A DNA stretch of 64,000 bases from Diphasiastrum complanatum. Taxonomy: Eukaryota > Streptophyta > Lycopodiopsida > Lycopodiales > Lycopodiaceae. The position numbers and the translations under genes were made by a program. Numbering within the stretch: the first letter of the stretch is position 1; each line of letters opens with the position of its first letter. The stretch spans positions 22,079,285 to 22,143,284 of the forward strand of contig CM055106.1 of NCBI GenBank assembly GCA_029204225.1, read 5' to 3'. Positions 1 through 11,700 of the stretch are shown here, piece after piece. Below the pieces are notes generated by a model, which was not told the DNA's origin, made no database searches, and was given only the letters and a program-made list of their open reading frames with translations.

Positions 1-775
1 AACACAGATGATAGATGTTTTACATGATCAAACAAAGAAGTACTAAAAACAAGAATGTCATCAAAATAAACTAAGACACAAACACCTAAAAGAGGACGTA
101 AAATATTATTCATAGCATTCTGAAATGTCGGTGGACCATTCTGAACACCAAATGGAAGAACACGAAATTCATACAAACCCAAATGAGTACAAAATGCAGT
201 CTTATGCTCATCAGAAGGACGCATCCTAATTTGGTAGTATCTAGAACGTAGGTCAATTTTGGAAAAGATGGAAGAAGTGCCAAGCTGATCAAAAAGGTCA
301 TCCATGTGAGGTATAGGATATTGATTACGGATAGTCAGCTTGTTTAAAGCACGATAGTCAATGCAAAGGCGTTTGGTTCCATCTTTTTTGGCAACAAGGA
401 GGACAGGAGCACCAAAAGGACTATGGCTAGGAACAATGAGGCCCTGACGTAAAAGGGAAGCAATTTGGAGCTGAACCTCATCACGTTCATCTTCAGACAT
501 AGAATATGGAGCAGGAGAGGGTGGGCTAGGAACAATGAGGCCCTGACGTAAAAGGGAAGCAATTTGGAGCTGGACCTCATCACGTTCATCTTTAGACATA
601 CAATATGGTGGGTGACATCTCGTGATGGTGGCAGAGACGTAGGTTCTGAAAAGACCACATAATACCGATGCAATAAATCAGAAATCACCTGAGGAAGAGG
701 ACCCATGGATGGAGCAGGAGGAGCAGCAACTGATGTACTCTGAATGATAAAAAGAGCTGCACGCATAAACTGCTA
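1..775 (-). pseudogene. Ty3/gypsy reverse transcriptase fragment
   Basis: On the minus strand from about 766 leftward the translation gives the start of a gypsy RT ([20 protein letters not shown]), then the [11 protein letters not shown] and LPFGV regions, and an intact catalytic YFDD near 75-85. It runs off the left edge. It belongs to the same family as the element at 60700-63900, where the matching segments are very similar. The frame is broken after the 'THHI' stretch, where about 15 residues present in the other copy are missing, and an 83-bp segment is repeated in tandem at a 99-bp spacing (425 and 524). It joins a hAT fragment at about 775. It is a dead fragment and no LTR is seen. Confidence 0.85.
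425..610. repeat. 99-bp period tandem duplication inside RT fragment
   Basis: The segment beginning ggctag(g)aacaatgaggcc at 425 recurs at 524 with a few substitutions. The period is 99 bp, a multiple of three, so the duplicated block of RT (thumb-side of the N-terminal region) stays in frame. Confidence 0.85.
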
Positions 776-1650
776 CCTCTCAAAAAGCCTCTTGAGAGAA
801 TGTGACTACTACATAAAGGAGGCGTCCATTTCGCATCCACGGCTGCCATCTATGCGCAAAACTCCCTGAACACCCAAGTGTCAGCAACAGCAAAAGGAAT
901 GCCGCACTCGTAAAAGAACTGGCCAGCAAGTTGAGTGCACCGGGCCTGCTACTCTCTCTGCCACCCGCATCGATCAAGGGTCTGCTGTCTGGGCCTAACC
1001 TCTCTCTGCTGTGCACATGGCGCTCGTGGTCTAACACACAAACCGGATGGCTGATCTGTGGGTGTATCACTCTCTTTGGGAGGACCTGTCGAACCATGTG
1101 CTGCATCTGCCGCCGAAGAAGAGGAGGGACGAGAAGGACCCGCTGCCGCTGATCCAACCTGCTCATGTGACGCTCTCCCCTCTGAACTAAGCCCTGCTGC
1201 TGCGGGTGGAACTGGAGTGGCCCCACCTGGACCATGCACTGCACCTAAACCCTACCCAGAACGTGCTATACTAGGCTCTACACCCGTACTAGGCTGTGCC
1301 TGCCTACCTGTGAGCCTACAGCTCCTCCTGCTCCTTGTCCCTGTCCGTGTTATCCCAGTCCCTGTCCCTGTCTGGAAACCTGTGATGCACCACCGCGCCC
1401 GTACATAATAGACAACCTCTCTCTCTCTTTCCTCATCAGAAATCCTGGGGCAATCAGATATGCCCAATGCCCGCCCACCCGGCCCTATGACCCTCAGTAA
1501 GTGAGCCCTAACCCTGGTAAGTGATCCTGTGAAGAGACCACCACAATGCAAGCATCTCCATCTACGGACTCCCGTGCCATGGTGTGTAGCCATATCCCCC
1601 TCAGTAAGCTCAACCTCGCCCCAAAGGCCTCGGCCCTGCACCGGCATCGT
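776..1650 (-). pseudogene. hAT transposase, N-terminal half with BED zinc finger
   Basis: The minus-strand reading from 1647 gives a BED-type finger (WRCLHCGGLF, then RVRAHLL, around 1495-1570). An acidic DEERERE stretch and a low-complexity Ser/Ala/Pro linker follow in shifted frames. At about 780-935 a typical hAT segment reads FFYECGIPFAVADTW and later DAKWTPPL. A BED finger at the N terminus binds DNA in hAT transposases; the DDE catalytic and dimerisation parts are absent because the fragment stops at about 775, where gypsy sequence begins. At least two frameshifts and one in-frame stop are present. It is the remains of a Class II element. Confidence 0.75.
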
Positions 1651-2684
1651 GTCAACACGAGATCAAACCTGTGAACAAAAACAAGCAGGCAACCGTTCAG
1701 TAGAAGAAAACACACTACATTGAAAAACATTACCAGTCTAAAACAGAGCTGAACACATCCGAGCACGCGTCACATTGATTCTAGTAAAATCATAGCAAGT
1801 GCCAAAAAACACACGAGACCAGGGCGAGAGATAGAATAATTCTAGTGTGAGCGAAAACGGGCGACTGACGCTAGCATGGAAGTCCTTGCAGGTGCCAGTG
1901 TAGGCCTAAACCACGCTACTGGCAGATGCTTGCACGATGTTGTACGCCTAAACCCTAAAAAACATGAAATTAGGGCATGAAAATTGAAATTTGTGGTACG
2001 GACGTAGACAGGTAGAACGGAGGTCACAGGAGTCTCTGCAGGCATGTGGAAATGCATTCTAGGCTCAGACATCATCTGAATCGGTTGCCCACAAGTCATT
2101 TTGTGAAAATGGCAAAAAAAAACAAGCATTTGGATTGTGGTGTTCAAATCTTGCAAGGCGTGCCATAATGGTTGAAATTGACCCCATAGGAATCACTGTG
2201 GGCATGAAGAAAGGTGGTCTAGAGCCAAACTACGCTTGATTTGGTTGCCTACAGCTCAATGTCAACACTTGCCAAAAAACAAGCCTACACTTACCAAAAA
2301 TAAAAAACTGATCGTTTCGATCTCCGCGAAGCTCAGATCCCCCCACAAGCATATTCATATGACATTGTTATCATTTAAAAATTGAAGAATTTATCTACCA
2401 AGGCAAGAAATGCAATGAAACACTCTAAATGTTGTATAGAAGGATGCAAACACAACAACCTGGAGGACAAGTCGAAGCAAAAAGGAAATCAAAATAAGTT
2501 GGTACCAATTGATTATCTAATGCTAAAAATATAAGAGCATCATGATGCTTGAAGAACCATAGATAACTCAGAAAATGAAATCATGATTATTTATCTTATA
2601 TAAGATAACTCAAAAAGCGAACTCATGATAGTTTATCTTATATAAGATGGTCAAGAATTGTATGAAAGATTGAGTAGCACTAAC
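1651..2684. other. Intronic sequence without a recognisable gene
   Basis: AT-rich intron of the LAF3-like gene just beyond exon 11 (its 3' side on the minus strand). No exon of the amidohydrolase C terminus was recognised here, so the next exon must lie beyond the left edge or be too short to see. A partially duplicated 18-bp perfect palindrome lies at 2591-2608, with a second imperfect copy at 2633-2648. Confidence 0.4.
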
Positions 2685-2759
2685 TTGGACCGATGCAATG
2701 ATACCAAGAGCTCCAAATCGTGCAGGTGCTTCAGTTGATAGATGTTGTGCATGCTCTAT
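2685..2759 (-). CDS. LAF3: LAF3-like exon 11 of those seen
   Basis: This 75-bp exon encodes [20 protein letters not shown] and IASVQ; RIEHAQH, with R from the previous exon, carries the fourth conserved histidine. The acceptor tccag|ata was preferred over gag|gtt because it gives phase 0 and rebuilds the R-I-E-H-A-Q motif. The donor is caa|gttagt. The coding sequence continues outside the window. Confidence 0.9.
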
Positions 2760-5700
2760 CTGGACCAACCTCAAACAACAAGCAAAATTAGTTAGAAGAT
2801 AAGTAAAAGTTTTAGAGGCAATGGGCCTTCCAACACTTTCAAATGCTGATATTTTAAAGTAGCAAGAAACATGATTGATGAAATGTTCACTCCATTGGCT
2901 AGTTCGAATGCAAACGTTTCAAAATTACAAAAATAAGATACGAAATATTATATTTGAAGGATAGAAACCAAACTGTTGGTATTTTCTATGATAGAATTTC
3001 ATTATCTCACTTGATTAAGTCATGTCTAATAGAGGACTAACCCTTGGTCGTAGATATGGCAATGAGCTTTGATTCCCTAATGCAGCTTCATATAGTGAAA
3101 GAATTTGGTCATTTGCTGCATCTCCAATAGCATGTATTGCCACCTACATAGAACACAAAATTGATTGAAATTCAAACAGGTTATACTATGCAAAATAGAA
3201 TTTCACGGGTACACGATGTACCATATGAGTCTCCAACATTAATATGACTTAGTGATAGTGACTTTGTTCCTAGATAATCCTCAATACTTATATTTAGGTC
3301 CATATGGCCTTCTTTCCTTATGTTTTCTCTTCCATACCATTCATTGCAAGGTTTACCCTTTGGATTATCTGATTTGAATTCACAAGCATTGTCTTAGCGA
3401 TACTAAATGAAATCAAAGTTAACCTTGATCCCCCCACCCCCCCAAAAAAAAAAAAAATTGTGGGGTTCTAGGGTAACGCTACATTTTGGAACTTTGAATC
3501 ACAACATTATGGACCTTGTATGGATACATCATCATCAAAATACTTATTTGTTTGTGATAGACCAGTTCGTGAAGTAGGCACACTTCATTCCTATTTGCAC
3601 TATCATAACTATTGCTCAACGTGCTCGCATTTGCCACACAATTGTTGGCATTGTCGATGACTACTTGCACTACATGTTGCGCCCCACCTCGATGATTGCT
3701 ACACGTATATTCTCATAAATCTCCCAACTCAACATTGGCAGCTTCGGAAGCATTCACACCCCTGAGAAATACAGTGACAGGAAACCAAGATGCTGATAAT
3801 AGGGCTATGTTTAATATCAGTCCGCCCATCAATAAAAAGTACAGCAGCCATGTGTATGTCGTATGGGGCTGAGCTCTCTCATGATACATACATGCTCCTC
3901 TCCCTCATCATCTTCTATAATTTCAGTTGGATAGAGGTTAAATATAAGTATCCACAATTGAGAGGAGATACATACATGTTCACAATCTAAGTACTATTCA
4001 TATGGTGTCAGCTACAATTGAGGACACTCTATTGAGGGACAAGTACATACCATCGATAGGATTGTACATACACTAGCATAGATGTACATGAAATTGGCAC
4101 AATGGAATGGTTAGGCAAAAGTCCTTGGCAGGGCTATCTCAAAGGGAGACCTTGTCTTTGTTACCTGTTAATAAACCTACCTAAGTGTCTTGCTTGTAGG
4201 TATCCGTGGTGCGTCTTCGTACTCATGCTCTACTCGGCTCACATAATTGGTTGTGATACAAGGAGCTATTATGCTCAAGAAGGAACTTTTCTTTTGGAGG
4301 CTGATACCATCAAAGAACGCGGATTTGCAGTTCAGTGTTCTCACAAAAAAATATTAGGAGCTAGGGCTTAGAAGTTCAATTTTCAGTACCATCCAAATTA
4401 GATGGTAAAAAATAATAGACAACATGTAATGAATTATGCAATGGAAAATTGATTTTAGGCAATAATCTCTCTAGAAGAGTGATAGGGCAGGTAGTACTAA
4501 ACAACATAAAGCTGATTTTATGCGAAATACCCCTTGCATGGAGCGATGGACAACAAACAACAAATTTCTCTTTCCTGAAAATCACCAAAACTAACTTGCA
4601 TGTGAATGCACTTCTCCTAGTTGCCTCCTAGGCCAGCACTTAACCAATTTGTAATGCCTCTCAAACTTATAGATTCACTAGATCCAATTAGTTCACAGAG
4701 TCATCCACTCTATTTATGTTCAAATTTTGGTTTGCATCTTCTAAGCATATTACAGTTTTGATATAATCTCTTCTCAATAATTTTGTCTATCCATCATTGT
4801 TACAACTTGTATTTCACACTCATTTTCCGATTTTGCATTTTATAACTCTACCACAATCCTTGTGTCATGTCCTCTCCTTCACACTCTATTTGTCCATCAT
4901 TGTTGTAACAATTTTGTACATAAAACTAAAATCTAAGGGCACCTTGGCAGTTGTTGGTAGAAGAAAAAACTCCCACTCATGGATGTATTGTGATGGACAA
5001 TGAATCGGGTGCCCAATAGGATGGTAAGCAGCCTTCCTAGTAGGACTTCCAAACCATTTCAAAAAACCCTTATATTATTTTTGAGATTTTAAAAAGATAA
5101 AGGAAAGAAATTGACTATTTACGAAAAGAAAAATTTACCAAAAAACTCAATTTGAATCGAATTGACCAAAATAATTAAACGACAACTATAAGCTGGACTA
5201 GTGTACATTGTTTCGTTCAACAACTCTAGATGGATGAATCCCATCAGACACTATTCTTTAACCACAAAATGCTCTATACCACTATTGGTTAGTCAATGAA
5301 TAATCATGACTTGCCCCACACCCGATTGAATATGATATTATATTTCTTTCTTATCTATATCATGTTGAACCATGTCCCTTCACACCTCAACATGGATAAA
5401 ATTTAAATCATGTAGAAAAATGGATAAGAAAAAAAGTACATATGGTATTAATAAGATGGACATCTTTATACACTTTTATAACACAAAATCACAATGGACC
5501 TAATAGAAAATAAAAAAATTTGAAACATCACCATACATTTGCCTACTTGAGTAGTTTTAGAAGCATATTAATTATCTTGCAATCTCATGTCAAAAGATTC
5601 AATCATTTCATTTCCTATTCTTCAAAAGAATGTTTGATACTTGGCATTTGTTATATAGTCATGCAAAGTCATTGTAAAGAAAAACACAGTCAGATAAGTT

Positions 5701-8700
5701 GGCATTTACATAATTCAGCACAAAGGCTTGTGTGACAAGACCAATTACCTGAAGACTCGAGTCCATAGCCTCAGTTGTAGCTTGTAAAAGCCAATCAGGA
5801 TCTGCAACCTGCAGCCCATAGTTGTTCACATCGTCCAGATAAGGCTGCAATAATAAAATGTTAGGCCAGATAAGCTCTTGCTGAAGCTATCAAGTCTCAC
5901 AAGACAGTAGCAACTTTGACATTGTCTAGATAGTCTCTAGGCATTTCAAATTGCACCCTTCCTTTGTAAGAATCCTATGTGAGGACAGCTCAGAAATTAC
6001 CAAATAAGTGGTCCTATGTGAGGACAGTCCAGAAATAAGTGGTCCCTAAGAAATGACCACAAATTTCTGATTATTCTCCACTTGTGATCTAGGTATGGGT
6101 CTTGGCTGTACTACCACTGTATTACCACTTTATTCTCCACTTGTGATCTAGGTTCTACTTGACGATTACGTAATTTTCTAGTGAAAGATTAGATACTTGC
6201 CAAGAAAAGCCATCTCCCTGAAGTTTTCAGGTGACCTTTATTGCTTTCATACAGATTAAGCAAATTTAGGATGATTGTCGTCCTCCATACTTACAATCCA
6301 CGGCTTTCTTGCACCATGTTCTTTAAATATATCCTCTGTATCACAATCTTTGTTATCTTTTCCATGACGAATGATGCATGAAGCTTGAAGCATGAAGCAT
6401 GAAGCATGAAGCACAAATACACATTCAGGAAATCAAGCAAAGGTTGCCATCAATAAGTTGGATTAGTATCTCGATTGAACAATGGCCAAAATAGAGGATA
6501 CTTGAATACAAATCCATCATAGGGCTTGGATCACTCCTATGATTTGGTATTTCTACAAAAAATGCAAGTACTTCATAAAAATAGACTTCAAAGTGAGATT
6601 TTTCCTCAACGACCACATCCTAATGGACTAGCAACGAAAAGAACTAAATTGTGGAAGGGTGCCACATTGGAAAAGTTTCCAACAACGGATTACTAGAAGC
6701 TAGTGATGATGGAAAACCCGTGTACCTATTCCAAGATGTAGTGCTAGAAGCTAGCAATGGTCGCAACGGACCAAACACGCTCCCAAAATGACCGGTCGCC
6801 AAGAGAGTCAGATGACCGGCAGATGCAGTCATAACCAGCAGCTGAATTAGGCACGCATGAAGGAGTGAGATGGATGTGTTGCCAGATGCAACCTGGTGTG
6901 CAAAACTTTAGTTAGTGAGGCAAGATAGGAATCACCATCGAGCACCCAGCTGTCAAGTTCGTATGTAAATCAGACTGTGACTGCTTGTCGACCTGGAATG
7001 GTCCATCAATAACGGAGGCATAATGGGACACAATAGTGGCCATCAAAAGTTATCACATCTTTCAGTTTAGGTCGAGGTACGGAAAATCCTGGTCAATGGT
7101 TTGTGGCCAACCACTGATCTATATGAACATATCATTGTGCGCTTCGAATGCCAAGTTGAGATAATCAGCGATAGCGGAAGCCATTTTGTCAATGAAACCA
7201 TCAAGGTTCTATTGGAAGAATTTTTTGTGATCCGTCAATTCAGCACGCCATATTGTCCTCGAGGTAGTGGGCAGGCAGAATCATCCAATAAGATCTTGTG
7301 TAGTGTCATCACGAAAACAGTCGAAGCTAGCAGATTTGATTGGGAGCATAAGTTACATGCTGCTCTGTGGGCATTCAGGACAGCATACAAGGGTAGCACT
7401 GATCAGGACAAGATTCGGTAATGCCAGTGGAGTTTTTGGTACCATCACTGAGGGTTGCCACCACACAACGTCTTGATGAGTCCAAATCTCTACAACTGCG
7501 CCACTCTACACAAGCTTTGCGAGACATGCCTATTGGCTGTGCATGCATTGGCAACTGAAAAAGCATGTCGCAAGGCATGGCATGATTGTCGATTACACAA
7601 GAAAGATCTTCGTGCCAGAGATCTGGTCCTAATGTATAAGACCAAGGCGATCAAGAGGAAATTGAAGTTCACAGGCGAAGGCCCGTACCGTATCAAGAAA
7701 ATCCTCAGTCATGGAGCTGTGAACCTTCAACATCTTGATGGGACTCCATTTGATACACCCATCAATGGTAGCCGATTGCATAAGTATTGTAGATCCATTA
7801 CAGATGAGATCTTACACTATGAACAATCATTACAGTAAGATCCAAGGAGCATCCAGATCCAGATAGGATTAAAAGGGTAGCAGAACACCATCCGAAAACA
7901 GATATCCTCTGATATTGCAAATTGGACTTGAAAATATTAGACAAATTTAGCAAAAAAGAGGGAAAAACCACTTAAACTGTTGGACCGGCTACCAGATCTT
8001 CATAAGAACCCTCGCAGAGCTCACCATAGACAAATCTGACCTAGATGGACCTACAGAAAACTCTGCGAGAGTTACTTGTGGAAGAACAGTGAAAAAGAGG
8101 CCTCTGCGAGAGTTCAGCTAAGCAGAAACTTCAAAACCTTCGCATGCCATTAAGACCATCATACCAACCTCCGCAAGCAGCATAAATGGACCTAGGGTAG
8201 TCAAATTGACCTGCCTATAATGTTGGATCTCGAAAATCTGATAACAGGAGCAAATTGGGCTAGTTCCCTCCCTGCAAGAGTTGAACCCTCGCATGACCTT
8301 TAGAACCTTTGCACAAGCCATAATCCCTCGTTAATTGAAGATATTGCAAAATTCGTTTTGCAATCTTCCAGGCAAAACAGCTTCTGAACTCTCGCCAACT
8401 TCTCTGGGGTCTTAAAAAATCATGAAGAAGGTCCCTGCAAAATTTGGCATGGAACTGAGCGGTGGAAAGTCCTCCTAATAGGCACTCTAATTTCCCTCTA
8501 TATAAGCAGGAAATTCAAGTCATTTGTCACTTTACCTAGCGAAGCTCTTGCCGAATTTCTAACTAAATTTCCTACTACTACCAAACGCTCTCGAACTTTG
8601 CACACAACATTTTCAGCCTTCCATAACACCATATCCAGATCCATTTCCCTCTGCTCCACCTCCGTCACCCAGATATCCACCATTTCCTCGTTTTTCCCAT

Positions 8701-11700
8701 TTTTCGCCTTATCCATCCCTTAACCCTTCTTTTTCCACCAAACCTGACCAGACCACCTCTCATCAACATGGCATCCTCCATCAATCCTAATCACCAGCCA
8801 TCCAATCCTTTCGATGAGACCGACCACACCTAGATCGCCCGTTGCACCATCCCTACCATCACCTAGATCTTCAATCTGCCTACCGACTCCCAGATCGCCC
8901 CTTGGATCCAAGCCAACCAACCCCTCCCGGAAGCAATGGGCATGTACCCAATGCTTTTCACCTGCGCACTGAATCTAGAGTTTGTCGTCCAGGCCCTTGA
9001 GACTTGGGACGAAGACAAATCTAGATTCTATTCCAACACCAAGGTACCACGCACAGAGTGAGTGTGAACCCCACATCCTTGGCTACCATCGGGATCGTTT
9101 CTAGTGATAGACCTAAACCTTCTCATCGTCGAGCCCTTGCAGCCATTTCCCCCTTTTTGGACTCATCAATGCCCCGAATTCATACGAATGACGAGTATTT
9201 GATCGACGCCATCACCGATCCTGTCCTCCAAGCAGCCGCCCATCTCCTGAGCAACTTCCTAGCCATTGGAAGTTTGCGAAAGGATCGCATTCCCTCCATC
9301 CTGCTACACATACTTGTAGAATCCCATAAGGACTTTCCAGCCAATAAAGTTGTGCCCTATGATTGGCATGACTTTATAGTTTCTGAGCTGAAGAGGGCCA
9401 TCAAGCCCAACGCACTCCAAAAATTTGCCGCGGGGCCGCTCTTATCCACCCTTGCAGTCACCCTCCTCGAACAGAAGGTTCGGGGATTTCATTGATCCCT
9501 TGTTCTCACCACAGCCATTCCATCCACCAGTCATTCACCTCCCACCCTTCCTTCCGATTCACCGTCCGCCAAACGTATGCGCGGCGGAACCTCTTCCACC
9601 ACCGATCCCCCATCTAGCAGCACCCGCCGCCATACCACCACTACCACCCCTCCTACAGCTTCCTCCCTATCTCGTCCTATGTCTTCCCCGCTCCCTATTC
9701 CCCCTTCCTCCACTGTTGTCCTCGCTACCCCCTCCATCACCATTGCCTCCTCCATTCCACCCACCTCTTTTGACTCTTCTGTATCCACTCCGCCCATCTC
9801 CAACCCACAAGACTCCCAGTTGTCTCCCAGTACCCTGGCTGTTACGTCCATGTCCAGTATGAGGGATTCGGAATAATTCCTGACATGGATAGCCGGTCAC
9901 TCCAGTGTATGCGGTTTTTAGTTATGCCTCGTCATTCCGAGCTTGGCCGATAAAGTAATTAATAATCATATGAGGGCCTAGACCTATAATTGGACATAGG
10001 AGCACTTGCATGGTGTTTGCATGAATAGGAGCTCAATTGCTTATTCAGGATGCATGGGGATCCTAAGAGGGATATTCTCTCCTCCTGGGAGAGAATATAC
10101 TGGTGGAAACTTGCCCATCTACCTATTGGATTTTCTAATCCTTGAAGCCAGGAGCCCCTCCTCTCTTGCATTCATTCACCATGGCATGGGGGTGAAGTGA
10201 TTAGGGTATTGACTAGCCATTTCCTGTTGAATGGGTGGTTTTGCTCCACAGATGTCCTTTTGGTTGTTTGCAACAAGATCTAGTCGGATCTTCACTAGGC
10301 GATCCTTATAGTGGTATCAGAGCTACTAGGCAATTTACGTAAAAATTTGATTTTTTTTTAGAAATCACTGCATGTCATGTCTGATGCATGCCGGATGTTT
10401 CGGAATCCTTTCGGAATGTGATGGTAACTATGAAACTGCCAAGTCAATGCTTTAGATCGATTTTCACAGTTTAGGTCCATATCGAACGGAATTTTGACGT
10501 AAAGTTTTGAAAGAGCCATGGATGTTTTGGATTTGTTCAAATTCGTTGGTTATTGATCGAACTAAAATTGCTTGAAAAGTGAATGAACTTACTGAGCTGA
10601 AATCAGTCAGGTTGGTAAGGTCACAGTACCTTTCACTTTTAGTTGAAGATTTTGAAATCCGTCAACTAATGGGAGCATTTCTTGTCCCTTGGGATCAATA
10701 GAGACCAAGAATAATGCAAATCTTATTGGAACAGTTTCTATGCTGATCCATAAGAGGATTTGCCAGTAATTGAGTGCGGCACTTAAATATTGAACAATCA
10801 AAACTATCTGGTTGATTAGTAGTTAAAGGTACTACTGATTCCAAGTTGGTCTTTTTCCTAGCCAAATTTGGGGCTTTCAGCCTGAACCATATTTGGAAGG
10901 GAGGAAAGAGATGAAGCTTTAGGGGTAGTTTATTGGTTGACCAAGCCGATCGAAGCCTGAGGGGTAGTTGATTGGTTAACCAAGCCGATTAGTCATGTTA
11001 ATCTACTTCCAATTCCTGAAGTATTGGTGATAGCAAGTGAGAATACAATTGGGAATTTAGCATTGGCAGTCAGATAGTCCATGTTTTGCAATTGGATTGG
11101 ATCTTGCAAGTGAGAGTAGATGAAAGGTGTTCCATACAGAAATCTAATAATTTAAATTCTTTTTTGAGGCATTATAGAGTGATTCTTTATAATGACTAAG
11201 ACAACGAAGAGAAATTCTAACCTGTAAAAGAATTAAGTTCTTTTTACCGATTCTGAAATAGATATTGGATATCTAGGACAGTATGGTATTCGGTTTTGTT
11301 GAGATCCATGTTTCTTTTGGTTCAGTAAATACACTTGCGGCATTTCAACAATACTTGAACGATCCATTTCGTCCATGCCTAGTTCAATGCGGAGTGGTAT
11401 TCTTAGATGATGTGTACATCTACAGAGGAACGCTTAAGGGGCATGAGGGAATTCCATGGCCAGAAGTATCTCCTGAAATTGGATGTGAATCTGATCCTAT
11501 ATTTGGTATAGGATAGCCTGTAGAACACCTCGACAGACAAGTCTCAGTTCTACTAACAAAGTGTACAGTTTAATCGACAAAGGTTAAGAAATCGAATTCG
11601 AAAGAATCGACATTTATAGATAAAATTTAGCACCAAAAACAAGGGCCATCACACCTTGAGCTCATGAACAATTGCATACAGTTCTTCCTCATGTGTTGGA

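Noticed and set aside
8118-8321. Short open frames around 7840-8480 as genes
   Set aside because: The repeated ctctgcgagag/cctcgcagag-like words suggest LTR or UTR sequence, and no frame is longer than chance.
9425-9876. Pro-rich or Ser/Thr-rich open frames as a cell-wall or structural protein gene
   Set aside because: Three overlapping frames on both strands are open at once, as expected from composition bias. There is no signal peptide, and the context is a decayed retrotransposon.
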